Both the position numbers and the translations under genes were made by a program. A stretch of DNA of 64,000 nt, taken from the NCBI RefSeq assembly GCF_000787575.1, contig NW_012236508.1, forward strand, positions 174,443 to 238,442. The letters are read 5' to 3'. This document shows positions 24,884 to 36,100 of the stretch, in pieces. Source of the DNA: Acytostelium subglobosum LB1. Its lineage: Eukaryota > Evosea > Eumycetozoa > Acytosteliales > Acytosteliaceae. Each line of letters opens with the position of its first letter. The stretch's first letter is position 1. The notes under the pieces were generated by a model. The model made no database searches, had not been told where the DNA came from, and worked only from the letters and a program-made list of their open reading frames with translations.

Positions 24884-26458
24884 TCAAACATCACGAATCA
24901 AACATCCACCATAAAAGTATGGATCTTTGATTGGATCTTTGTCATTGATTATTTTCCATTTGTTTGTTTTGATTGAGTATCTATAATGTTTACCAGATCC
25001 ATTGAAATAAATAATTCCAAATACTTTATCAAAATATAATTTACCATTCATTTGGTCTGTTGGACATTGTTCTAAGTATGTAATTTCTTCAGGTTTGAAG
25101 GTACATCTAATAAACCTGTTCTTGGACAGTATGTAAAGAGATTCCTCTAATTCATCTAGACAACATAAGTTGGAATCACTTAAATCCAAGTCCATGAATA
25201 CATGATCAACTTGGCCATTGGGAAGAGAATAAGTGATAATTCCATTGTTTTGATCTACAAAGAATAAAGTCTGGTCACAAAAAAATATTTGAGCAGATAG
25301 ACATGAGATAGTAACATTTCCAACTTCTAGGAACTTTTCTGTACTAAGATCTAGGGAAAAGATATCCAATACACCCAGATATTCTAAATTATTAACTACT
25401 ATATAAATGTCATTGTGATCATTATAACATGCAGCTATCACTTGTCCTCGGATATCTGGAGTCATTTCATAATAATAACTCTTATGTTCCTTCAATGAGA
25501 ATCTAATATATTGGTTTGAATAATTTCGAAATACATAGAGATCACGCAAGGCGTAAGCTACAGAAATTCCAACATTATGAAGGTCAATATTGAAAGGGGA
25601 TATGATAGTTGTCCATTTTAAAGAATCAAGAGAAAAAAAATCAAGATCACGACCATTGAATGTTACAATATTTCCTTCAAACTTATAACTTAGTTCCTGT
25701 AGAGTAAGTGGAGGTTGAGGAATAGTCTTAACTTCTTCAGTAGAAAAAGATTGTTCAATGATTTTCTTGAGAGAATTCAATCTATTTGAATGGATAGTAA
25801 CCAATTTGGTTTGAAGATTATCTAAAGTATTATTTGAATAATTATTATTACAACGTTGGAGAATAGATAATAACTGAATGGGGTTGAGTTGAGTATCTTC
25901 CAATTGATGATCCAAAAATATTGATTGGTTACAAATAAAGTTATTAATTGTAGGTGAGGATATAATTGATTCAATAACTTTATCAAATAATTCTTGATCA
26001 AGTGGGTTGATACCACTATCTATATCTAAAGGAAGACCAGTAAGTTGAGACATCTCAATCATCACTTTGATAACTATAGAATTAATATCATCCATTTGAT
26101 CTGTGAGAATTGATTTCAACTTATGCTCTTGAGATATAACCATTTTGATTATTTGTTCAAATCTATTAACTATCTCAATATGATTCTTTTGAAGATCCTT
26201 ATATGATGTGGCACATTGTTGAAGAGTCTTCCAAAGTGTATTCAATCTTGGGGAGTACCACTTTGATTCATAATCCTTCTCTTTGATCTGATTATTTATA
26301 TTATCAAAGGTATCCAACATATGTCAATTATGTTGTTTCATCATACATAATGGACAGATATAAGTAATACAATCTAAACATATAAATTCATTTATCCTAG
26401 ATTTATGAATGTCACATATTGAATAAGTTTCCATTTTTAATTCTTCTTTATTATCCAT
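24884..26458 (-). pseudogene. B-box / beta-propeller protein interrupted by one in-frame TGA
   Basis: One continuous minus-strand frame from ATG 26458 to 24884, about 524 codons, broken only by TGA at 26326-26324. The first 44 codons encode the B-box (CDIHK...FICLDC...CPLCMMKQHN), the stop falls at the position of the family's conserved glycine in H.GH, and the next codon is the conserved His. The remaining 480 codons are open and resemble the neighbours: LWKTLQQC coiled coil, then a propeller-like domain ending NDKDPIKDPYFYGGCLIRD. A GGA to TGA change would explain it. Options: a recent nonsense mutation, a sequencing error, or translation from ATG 26320 giving a B-box-less protein. The gene is much more AT-rich than its paralogue at 29503. 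Confidence 0.75.
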
Positions 26459-26611
26459 TTATAATATATATATATTAATAATATTAAAGTTTAAGCGAGA
26501 GTACTCTAATAACCATTTTAATTTATTAATAAAACTGATTGGAATAGATCTAAAAACACTTTTGGAACTTCAAAAGAAAATTTGAATAATTATAATTATA
26601 ATTACTTATTA

Positions 26612-28261
26612 TCAAATATTTTGTATCAAGCATCCACCAAAATAAGCTCTCTCTCTAATAGGATCATTGTCCTTTAGAACTTTCCACTTGGAAGATGATT
26701 TTGAGTATCTACAGTTTGAGTTCATTCCACCAATGTAAATCACTCCAAATTCGTCATGATAAAATAATTTACCGTAATAGATTTCCATGGGACATTCAAC
26801 TAGTTCATTTACTTTTCCATACACTAGGGAACATTTCAAGAAAGATCCCTCAGTAATGATGTAAATATCTTGATTCCTTTGATCAAAACAACACATGTTA
26901 AACTTGTGAATATTAATATCCATAAATTGATGTCCTATTTCCATTGTCTCTACGTCAATTGATAGAATACCATTGTTCAAATCAATTAAATAAATCGAAT
27001 CTTGGTAGAAGAATATTGGAGATGTCATTGTGAAAAGTGGAGTTTTGCCTATATGTATGAATTGTTCAGTTTCAATGTCGAACCTGGAGAACTCCAATGA
27101 GTTGAAGTTCTCTCCAACTATATAAATATATTTGTCATTACCAAGACAAGTTGCTAATCTTACTCCACAATCAATTGGAATTTCCTTTTGATAACATTTC
27201 ATATCCACTAGTGAATATCTATACCAACTGCCTCCATTAAAAATATAGATACTTCCTTGAGCATAGGTAACAGAATTTACACTAGAAATATCTCCTGGAA
27301 AAGCATCATTGATTGTTGTCCATTTTGAAGATTCAAGTGAGAGCATAGAGATATCTTTTCCAATAATAGAGGCTATATGATTATGATACTTGGTTTTAAC
27401 TATATTTCTCTTTGGTTGGGGAGAAGCAACTGGTTTAACCGGCATTTTCTTTGGAGGTACCTTAGTGTTACCGGTGGTATCAAAACAATGTTCCAAGTCC
27501 TTTTGGATAGTGATCAACTTTTTAAAGTTGAATTTGAATGATGGTTCCAATAACTTTGATATTGTTTGGTCATCATAAGGAAAACTTTCAATGTATTGTT
27601 TATGTTTGCTAATAGTTGATATTAACTCTTTGTTGCTAAGACATGGTAATAAATCTAATAAAGGTGGACTTGATATTCGGATGAAATCATCCATTGATGG
27701 ACTTGATGAAATTGATTGAAAAAGATTTGATATTTTATCTTCCTCCATTGGATTGTCATTGTTGTTTTGGGATAGATGGAGATGAGGTATATTTGTAATA
27801 TCATTGATCTCATTCATTATTTCATTGACTATTGATCCAACTATATTCATTTGTTGATTGATTGAAGACTTTACCTTATGTTCTTGAGACATGAACACTT
27901 TGATAAATTGTTCAAATTGATCATTGGCTTCATGATGTACCTGTTGTAGCTCTAGATAATATTTGGAACATTTCTGTAGAGTGTCCCATAATAGATTCAA
28001 TCTTGGACTACACCACATTCCTTTGTAATCCTTCTCTTCAAATGTACGTTGTATATTATCAATTGAATCCAATCTATGTCCTCTGTGGCACTTGATCAAA
28101 CATGACTGACATATCATCAGAGTACAATCAAGACATATTAATTGAGTGATATTGTTGGTCATATTACAACATTTAGGCTCCATACCAACCATTGGTTGTG
28201 TTTGACTAGCAGCCAAATTATCACCATCATTACTACTACTACTATTATTATTATTATTCAT
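26612..28261 (-). CDS. B-box-like / beta-propeller protein
   Basis: Intact single-exon gene; I chose ATG 28261 (MNNNNNSSSS) because residues upstream to ATG 28348 have no counterpart in paralogues; length from 28261 is 549 residues. Order: N/S-rich leader; B-box-type zinc finger (about 40-75) with ICLDC, CQSC and CHRGH, but the first pair reads CCNM so the second zinc ligand is not the usual His; coiled coil with LWDTLQKC; linker; C-terminal repeats of the type ...YVYIVGENFNSLEFSRFDIE that look like a divergent Kelch or propeller fold, ending in the family signature DNDPIRERAYFGGCLIQN. The architecture is TRIM-like without a RING, so ligase activity is not indicated. Member of the local array. 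Confidence 0.85.
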   Translation of the reverse strand: MNNNNNSSSSNDGDNLAASQTQPMVGMEPKCCNMTNNITQLICLDCTLMICQSCLIKCHRGHRLDSIDNIQRTFEEKDYKGMWCSPRLNLLWDTLQKCSKYYLELQQVHHEANDQFEQFIKVFMSQEHKVKSSINQQMNIVGSIVNEIMNEINDITNIPHLHLSQNNNDNPMEEDKISNLFQSISSSPSMDDFIRISSPPLLDLLPCLSNKELISTISKHKQYIESFPYDDQTISKLLEPSFKFNFKKLITIQKDLEHCFDTTGNTKVPPKKMPVKPVASPQPKRNIVKTKYHNHIASIIGKDISMLSLESSKWTTINDAFPGDISSVNSVTYAQGSIYIFNGGSWYRYSLVDMKCYQKEIPIDCGVRLATCLGNDKYIYIVGENFNSLEFSRFDIETEQFIHIGKTPLFTMTSPIFFYQDSIYLIDLNNGILSIDVETMEIGHQFMDINIHKFNMCCFDQRNQDIYIITEGSFLKCSLVYGKVNELVECPMEIYYGKLFYHDEFGVIYIGGMNSNCRYSKSSSKWKVLKDNDPIRERAYFGGCLIQNI

Positions 28262-28439
28262 ATCTATCTCTTCTAAAGTATTATTATATATTGAAAAATG
28301 AATGAATGAACGCCATTTGATTATAAGTCTATAAGAGTTTGTTTCCAAGTATTCAAAATTCTCGAGTCATGACTTTAACAAGTTTTAATAATTTATTAAG
28401 GATAATGTAGATCATCAGATCAATTATAATTGAATTTAA

Positions 28440-29006
28440 TTAATCTTCATAATCATAATCATCATCTAATTGTTGATTGAGGTTGTTGTAAAAGTTGGCT
28501 TGGGCATTGGCTGCTTGTATCCTTGCATTGTTATACATCATATCTTGTTGATATCTCTGTTGTTGCATCATCTGCTTCTGATGCGCCTGCTGTCTCACCC
28601 TCTGAGCTTCCATCGCATCATTGAAGTTCTTTGCATTGACATCACCCTGGCTGAAGGTTGAGATCTTGACCGAGCATTCCTTATCGGCAACCTGGCAAGT
28701 GGCAATTACATAGCGGCCCTTGTTCTTCATGCTAAAGTTGATCTTGAAGTCATGGATGGTTGCAGTCCTCTCCTTGCCCTCAGGCATCAGGGCGTACATA
28801 ATACTAGTCTTTTCACACACTTTGCGAACGTCAGTGTAGTTGTACACATCGATCTTGGAGCGTCCATACTTGGCACCAGGCATTCCATCAATGGCAATGT
28901 TCTCCCACTTGGTCCAGACTTTGCATCGATCACATCCACATGCATTCACTACGTGATAACAAAGAAATACAACATATGGACATTTTGATTGTAATTTTAC
29001 ACGCAT
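28440..29006 (-). CDS. Unrecognised small Q-rich protein
   Basis: Single frame of 188 residues, not assigned to any family. The N-terminal half has clustered cysteines (CGCDRCKVW) and a well-ordered beta-like core (RYVIATCQVADKECSVKIST). The C-terminal 60 residues are Q/M/N-rich helix (MMQQQRYQQDMMYNN) ending in an acidic DDDYDYED tail. The first 20 residues are hydrophobic (CPYVVFLCYHVVNAC), which could be a signal peptide or an artefact of an unrecognised exon boundary. It sits inside the B-box array on the same strand but is unrelated to it. The start is uncertain. Confidence 0.6.
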   Translation of the reverse strand: MRVKLQSKCPYVVFLCYHVVNACGCDRCKVWTKWENIAIDGMPGAKYGRSKIDVYNYTDVRKVCEKTSIMYALMPEGKERTATIHDFKINFSMKNKGRYVIATCQVADKECSVKISTFSQGDVNAKNFNDAMEAQRVRQQAHQKQMMQQQRYQQDMMYNNARIQAANAQANFYNNLNQQLDDDYDYED

Positions 29007-29502
29007 GATTAATATTAATATTAATATTATTATTATTATTTGATTATTGGTTATTATTATTTAGATTGTTGATGATGTATTAAACAATTGTCCTTGTCTA
29101 TTAATATTTATAGATATTGTCAATCAACAATTTGAAAACTCTGTTTGGGTTTTGATCAAAATTTGGATCCTTCCAAAAACCTGACATCCTATTTTTAGGT
29201 GTTTTCCAACTTTAGATCAGGACCACACACTCATGAGATACTGTCTCTTTTCATCTTTGAGACTTCCTCAATTCTGTCAGTTCCAATATTGGTTCCAAAA
29301 TATACATACATCACTAGATGATTGACATCATCAATCAATAAAGAAGATATTATCTATATTTAACAACAATAATAACTACTTTTATTAAATTTTGACCCAA
29401 AACTATTCTGGGATTGTAGAGATAATGATCATTGTTATTATTGGGACAATGGAATAGGGTAGTCTCTTGAGACTTTAGGATTGCTCAACCTCTTTCTCCA
29501 AG
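29007..29502. other. Intergenic, nothing recognised
   Basis: About 500 bp between the small Q-rich gene and the next B-box gene. AT-rich, with an ATT/AAT trinucleotide run at 29012-29045. No RNA gene or frame supported. Confidence 0.5.
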
Positions 29503-31119
29503 TTAGTCACGTATCAAACACATTCCGTAAGATCCTCTCTCTGCACTTGGGTCACCGTCTTCAAGATCCTTCCATTTGTTGCTTTTGATTGAGTAACGAT
29601 AGTTGCCACCTCTGCCAACAATGTAATAGATTCCAAACACTTTATCATAGACTAATTTACCATATAGTGTCTCCATTGGACAGTCTGCCAACTTGGTAGA
29701 TCGACCAGTGGACATTGAGCATCGGGTGAATGTGTCCTGGGTGAGTACGTACACATTGCCTTCGCCATCGAAACAACATGAGTTGGTCTCATCCAGCTCG
29801 AGATCCATAAAGTCATAGTCAATCGCCTTGGTCTTGACATTGAATGATACGATGCCATTGTTCTGATCGACAATGTGCACACAGTCTTGGTAGTAGAATA
29901 TTGGTGCCGAGATGAATGGCAGCGATAACAGTCCAACTTGACTGAACAACCTGGTGTCAATGTCAAAGGTGGACACCTCCAAACGATCGCCAACGCGTCC
30001 ACCGACCAAGTAGATGTTATGGTCACCGTCATAACACACGGCCAAGTATTGATCGCCACACACTCCAACAATATCACCTTCGTAGCACTTCTTCTCGCCC
30101 AATGAGTATCGCACATACTTTGTTGCCGAGGCTGAACCAAACACATAGACACTTCCGCGAGCGTAGACAGCTGATGTGTCAACTCGACCCAATGATTTGT
30201 TGAAGGTACCATTTATCTCGGTCCATCGACATGCCTCCATTGAGAACAATGAGCACTTGTTGCCGCTCATTGACATGATGTGACCGTCCAACTTGTGAGG
30301 CACATCATTGGCAAGGCCAGTGTCACTTTCTCCTGTCGACTCGACTAGTTCAAAGCATTCCTCAATCTGTCTCTTGATACTGCTGAGCTTGGTTGTATTG
30401 GTGTTGACGCTGAATGATTTCAAACTGGACAACGATTCATCGTCATACGGCACTTGTTGAATGTGTTCAGTATGCCGAGTGACCATTGACATCAACTGGT
30501 CATCATTGAGCTGTCCAACATCAATCATACTCTGTTGTGCTATAGTGTTATTGATGAAATGTTCCATTGAGGTAAATGATGTGATTGATTGAATCAAGTT
30601 GGATATGTCATCATCACTGTACACTTCTTTGTTGCTTTTGTTGTTGTTGTTGTTATTATCTGTTTGATTGAATAGTGAATGTATCTCATTGTTGATGTCA
30701 TTGATCGTTGAAAGAATGTGGGTCATTTGTTGATTGATCGATGACTTGACTCTGTGCTCTTGAGAGATGATCACCTTGATCAGTTGTTCAAAGTGACCTG
30801 TTATCTCTGTATGAGTCTCTTGTAGCGATTGATATGTTGAAGCACATTGTTGAAGTGTTGTCCAGAGTTGATTCAATCTTGGTGTGCACCACATTGCCTG
30901 GTAGTCCTTCACCTCCATACAATGTTTGACATTGGCTACATTATCCAACCTATGTCCATGATGACTTCTAACCAAACATATTGGACATATCATCAAGTTA
31001 CAATCTAAACAAATGAACTCATTTGAATTCATATTATTGTGAGTATCGCACATCTTACTACTCCCTCTCGCGTGCTCAGCTCCAGCAAATTGTTCATTCA
31101 ATTCTTTGTTCTTCTCCAT
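29503..31119 (-). CDS. B-box / beta-propeller protein (best-preserved member)
   Basis: Intact single-exon gene of 538 residues with markedly GC-richer codons than the two members to its left. The B-box is complete (about 24-60): CDTH, CLDC, CPIC, and HHGH fit C-x2-H...C-x2-C...C-x2-C...H-x2-H. A coiled coil follows (LWTTLQQCASTYQSLQETH; a QEHRVKSSINQQM helix), then a polar linker, then a C-terminal domain (about 275-538) with repeated blades such as VYVFGSASATKYVRYSLGEK, IYLVGGRVGDRLEVSTFDID and NVYVLTQDTF. The closing motif is SNKWKDLEDGDPSAERGSYG. Family role unknown; B-boxes mediate protein contacts and oligomerisation. Useful as the reference to judge damaged copies. Confidence 0.88.
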   Translation of the reverse strand: MEKNKELNEQFAGAEHARGSSKMCDTHNNMNSNEFICLDCNLMICPICLVRSHHGHRLDNVANVKHCMEVKDYQAMWCTPRLNQLWTTLQQCASTYQSLQETHTEITGHFEQLIKVIISQEHRVKSSINQQMTHILSTINDINNEIHSLFNQTDNNNNNNKSNKEVYSDDDISNLIQSITSFTSMEHFINNTIAQQSMIDVGQLNDDQLMSMVTRHTEHIQQVPYDDESLSSLKSFSVNTNTTKLSSIKRQIEECFELVESTGESDTGLANDVPHKLDGHIMSMSGNKCSLFSMEACRWTEINGTFNKSLGRVDTSAVYARGSVYVFGSASATKYVRYSLGEKKCYEGDIVGVCGDQYLAVCYDGDHNIYLVGGRVGDRLEVSTFDIDTRLFSQVGLLSLPFISAPIFYYQDCVHIVDQNNGIVSFNVKTKAIDYDFMDLELDETNSCCFDGEGNVYVLTQDTFTRCSMSTGRSTKLADCPMETLYGKLVYDKVFGIYYIVGRGGNYRYSIKSNKWKDLEDGDPSAERGSYGMCLIRD

Positions 31120-31468
31120 AATGTCTATCTCTATTTATATGTATATATCGATCAATCACTCATACATACTTTAGAGTACAAACTACTACTTGAGGTACTT
31201 CTTTCGTCGACAATGGATGGGCGCTCATTCATCATCCGATGCCCAAGACGAGGTGATTGTCTTGAAGTTCAGTAGATAATAATAGATAGATAGAGATAAC
31301 AAATTGGTACCAGATTAGGTAATGTGTAGGGGGTCACCCCACATTGAGTGATCTCTAGTCCCCCACAACAACCTTATCTGGAATGAATGCATATGTCCAT
31401 AAATAAGTTGTGTACATTGTTGCCTATTCATTCTTACAAAGTCTAAGAGATAGAGATAAGAGATAATA
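31120..31468. other. Divergent spacer between two B-box family members
   Basis: Holds an imperfect hairpin at about 31321-31345 (AATGTG and GGGG pairing with CCCC and CACATT) and a related CCCCCAC block just downstream. Otherwise nothing recognised. It should contain the promoter of the 29503-31119 gene. Confidence 0.4.
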
Positions 31469-33085
31469 ATGATAGACTCTAATCAAGTCAACATTGATAA
31501 TAATAAAAATAATAATAATAATAATGAAGTAATACAACCACGACCAATCACTTGTACTATACACAACATGAGGACAGTGTTCATTTGTATTGATTGTAAT
31601 AAATTGGCTTGTGCTGTGTGTACGTAATCATAATGGTCACAAGACTGATCATAATGCTAGTATCAAAGCCGGTATCGAAGAGAAGGACTACCTGTCATTG
31701 TGGTGCGCAACAAGGTTGGATCATTTACTAAAGACTTTGAAGCAGTGCACCGAGTCTTATCAAGAGTTGAAGAATACACGGTCCAAGTTCAGCAACCACT
31801 TTGAAGAGTTGATCAAGATTGTCGTGGCCCAAGAGCACAGATTCATGTCACCAATCGACCAACAGATGGCCCATATTCAATCAACTATAAACAACATTAT
31901 GGGTGAGCTCAAAGATGTCAAAGACATTGTCAACCATCAACATCCAAAGGACAATCACGACAACGTCAACCAACAAGATGATATCTCTGAATATGTTCAA
32001 TCAATCCAAACATCATGTTCGTCCATTACGAAGCTGTTGGAAGGCCCTCACTTCCAAACAGTAAAGAAGGAGACTGTTGATAAACTCAGTGACAATGAGC
32101 TATTATCATTGATCAGTGGTCACATTCAACATTGGAAGGCAAAACCATATGATGCAACAGCGACGAGACTTCAGTTGTACCGTGTGGTCGTTGATGAAAA
32201 AGAGTTGTATGGTGTCAAGCAGAAGATTGAATCCGCCTTCAAACTGGTTTCACCTCCGCCTATTCCAGAGACCAACATGCGAAACGAACTTGATCGTCAT
32301 ATCCTATGCTTTGGCGAGAACTATTCTTTGTTCTCACTGGAAACATCAAAATGGACACAAGTCGACAATTTCTTCATCAACCCTGAATACAAGCTNCATG
32401 GACAGGTCGGTTGTCTATGCCCGTGGCAACATTTATCTGTTTGGTGGGAATTCACCTGGAAGATTCAGTAGATACTCCTTGGCAGAGAAAAAGTGCTACG
32501 AGTCGGACATTGTAGGAATTGAAAGTTGTCAATACGTCTCAGTATGCTATAATGGTGACAAACATATATACCTGGTTGGTGGTGGAAGAACATATGAAGA
32601 AGAAAAATTGGATAGAGTAGACTGCTTCAATATTGAAACACAACAATTCACCCATGTTGGACGGCTTCTTAAGCCAGTGAGCTTGGCGCTCATACAATTC
32701 TATGACAAGTCACTATATGTTATCGATAATATTGAGAATTCTCAATCCTTCAATGATAAGACTTGAGTGGCCAAACTCATACCAGGGCTAAATGTCAATT
32801 GAAGATACATGTTGTTTCGACAATGATGGCAATTTTTACATGCTCAACATTGAATCATTCGTGCGACTCAATATGCTGAACCTCCAGTCCACCAATCTGA
32901 CAATGTGTCCAACCTGGAAGCCCTATCGATCATTGGTGTATGATCGTTCGTATGGCATCGTTCGTATTAGTGGCACTGGTCATAACTATCGTTACTCAAT
33001 CCAAGATGATCAGTGGACACTTCTCAATGATGATGACCCTGTAGGCGCTCGCGATTTATTTGTTTCATGTTTGATAAAAGATTGA
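31469..33085 (+). pseudogene. B-box / propeller family pseudogene
   Basis: Only family member in the array on the plus strand. Homology runs the full length: poly-N leader, B-box (CTIHN, FICIDC, CAVC, then RNHNGHKTDH in another frame), coiled coil (LLKTLKQCTESYQELK), propeller blades (VVYARGNIYLFGGNSPGRF, KHIYLVGGG) and closing NDDDPVGARDLFVSCLIKD. It is broken at several points: a frame change inside the B-box near 31620, a frame change at an unresolved base (32396), a TGA at 32764, and another frame change near 32800. The 32396 break may be an assembly artefact because a single N marks it; the others are real in this sequence. It lies 22 bp from the convergent solenoid gene. Confidence 0.85.
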
Positions 33086-33107
33086 ACAAATAATAAATAA
33101 CAGGCAT

Positions 33108-36100
33108 TTATTTGAATGTAGTACCATCATGGTCCTTTATGAGCCGATCGCACATTGCCACTGTATTCAAATTGACATCCTTGGAGCAATTACATAATCG
33201 GACTACCTTGAGCAATGATACGATATCCGTCTCGACCATAGCTCGTTTGAATGGAGTGATTATTGTTGATTGATTACCACTTCCAGACGCATGGCCTTCA
33301 AACATATAACTAAGAACATTGTGATGATTCTTAAGTGCTGTGTCAAGGATGTTGAATATTGATGGGAGATGTCGTTTGAGCTGCTCTGGAGTGTTGCAAC
33401 GTTGGTGGACGAGTTGGATGATGTCCAACTTGCCCTCACTGAAAGCCCAATCGACCATTCTTGCCAGTAAATCAGACTTGCCATCGACTCCAACCAATCC
33501 TTTGTCTAGGAGTTGTGCAAGAATTGGTCCGTTGAGGTGCTCCAAGTTGATGAGATCCTGGAGCTGATGTCTGTTCTCCCTATAGATGGCGACTGATGCG
33601 ACAGTGAGCGCTAGATGGAGTAGATACTCAATCGAATCAAAGTCGCCTCGTTTCATGCTGACATTGATCACTTCCCTGATCTCTGATGTCAACAACTGGT
33701 GTACGGCACTGATTCGATCACCTTTGTCAAAGGTTGTGAAGCGTTTGATTACCATCTTGATGGCCGCGACTGACTTAGAAGCCGCAATCTTGAGTATCTT
33801 GGACATGTTGCGTGATATCATATCTCTGTCTAGTGTTTTGATCAGCATGACAATCACCTCCTCTGTGACATTGATGTTGGTGGGCTCAACAATCAGTTCT
33901 ATAAGTGAGCCAAATAGTTTGTCAAACTCTAGAGGATCGTACTCATATAGTATGATACCTGACTGCTGTTGGATGATCCACTGTATCGAGTCAACATCTC
34001 CAGCATGCAATGCCTGTCCAAGTGCATATCTATAGTTGAAGTTGATTCTCGCACACTTCACGTCATGCTTCAACATATTGATCACGTTTCTGTTGCCAGC
34101 TTTGATTGCGCAGCCCAGTAGACTGCCTAGGAGTGGGAGTCGATATAACAGCAATCGCCCAACCAACTCGGTTGACAAGATACTATGGTGGACCTCCTTG
34201 ACGTTGGACCTTTCGTGCCAAGGAGTTGCAATAAAGCCTGAAATTCCTGTGGGAGTTGTTTGATCGAGGATGAAGTTGACCAAGTCAATGTGACCATTGG
34301 CCAAGGGTACGTCCAAGTAATCCAGAATATTGAATGAGTCATTTTGTACATTGGACATGATGACTGCATGTATTCTTTGGACTACCGAGACATGTCCACT
34401 CTGGAATGATACTGTGATCCAATCTTGGTAATGTTGGTCAATGTTTGCTTCGATGAATGGAAGCATAAGGTCTAATTGCTCGACTCGACCATGCCTGCAG
34501 CAGCCTACAATAACATTTGTAATGAATCTTGTCCTTGACTCCTCCATCTGTGGTGCTTGATACAAGTCGATCAAGTATGTGACGACTGACATTATGTTGA
34601 GTTCGATTGCTTTGAGACTCAACTGCTCCATCATGTCGGAGCTCAAGAGTTCGTGTTGAATGAGCAGTTCAAGCATCTCCAATGCCCATGGCTTGGTGAG
34701 CCATCCCTTTGTCACGTTGTCAATGTACTCCTCTGGTTCACTGGGTCGTGCCAATGGTTTGGCGCCACTTTGAATGAGTTTGCGAAGGAATGATGGATGT
34801 TGGATCATTGATATAATCTCACTGTCGAGATCCAATGGAGCGCTCTGGAATTTGATCATGAGGTATTGTTCAGTCATCCTCTCCCAATCTGGATGAGTGC
34901 ACGATGATACATTCCAGAAGAATGAATGAGTTAGGTCGTCATCCTCAAGTAGAGTCATGATTGGATTGTCCAGCAGCACATCAATCACATGTGAGTTGCA
35001 CTTGTTGAAAGCAATTCCAAGCAATACTGTGTTCTGGATCGTGTCACGATCTAATGAGGATGTTGATGAGGAGTATGCCTTGAGGAACCATTCGGTCGCA
35101 CCATACTTGATGTAATCAGACAATGAATGACTGCCGATCAATCCGGCACCCTTGATCACTTGGTCACTCTTGGCACCAAGTGACTTGTGAACCAGTCCAA
35201 CCTGTTCCATGATGTGCATTCCAAGCTTCCTGTCACCAAACACCGCGTGTACTGCTGTCTCCAATTGACTTGAGAATAATGCCAAAGGTACTTCAATTGA
35301 TAACTGAACGGGAAGTTGTCTGATTGATTGATTGAATGAGTAAGTATGAACATATTTGAACTTGATTGAATGACTTACGATTGTTGTTGTTGGATTGTGA
35401 GTGACTTGATCTGATCATCACATAGTTTGACCACTCGAGTCGAACCTTCATCATAAGCTTTATCCTTGATTGAGTGAACGGTTCGAAGACGATGAGTGAT
35501 TGGCATGTTGGTGAATGTCGATGAGTTGAAGTGGTACTCGAGTGAACGATATGCATTGCTTAGGGCCATTGATTCAAATGTGTCAAGAGTAGGTCTGAGA
35601 AATTGACGTTTGAAACGATCCTCCAGCAGTAGGACAATGTCCAGCCTGTCCTTTGTGAGTGACTGGTTGATCGTGCGATGCAGTACCTTTCCTTCAAGCT
35701 GCTCATTCGTGAACAAACCAACCACGTACTCAAACACACTCGGGTCGTCATTGTAGATGGCCTGCTCACAGATTACTGGGTTCTTGCGTATCTGATCCAT
35801 GTGAGTGAGGATGAATATAACGTCGTCCAATGATGCTTGAGTGATGTACTGGAACACCTCCTGGTCAAATGGGCCGAGGTCAAGATCGGTCTTGTCAATG
35901 TGCTCAAATAGCAACGCCAATGTATCACGGCAATTACTATCAATAGCCTCCTTCAGATAAGAATGCTCATATTCTGCACCGAGTTGATCGTGGAGCAGAC
36001 GCATCACCCGAGCCGAGAAACAGGCGGCGAACTTCATAGCGTTGTTGATGGGATTTGAATGGGCATATGTTGGATAGTTGTTGTGCATTGAGTGTTTGCA

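Noticed and set aside
26324-26326. TGA as a selenocysteine codon
   Set aside because: Paralogues have glycine, not cysteine, at this site, and I see no supporting stem-loop after the gene. Nonsense change or error is simpler.
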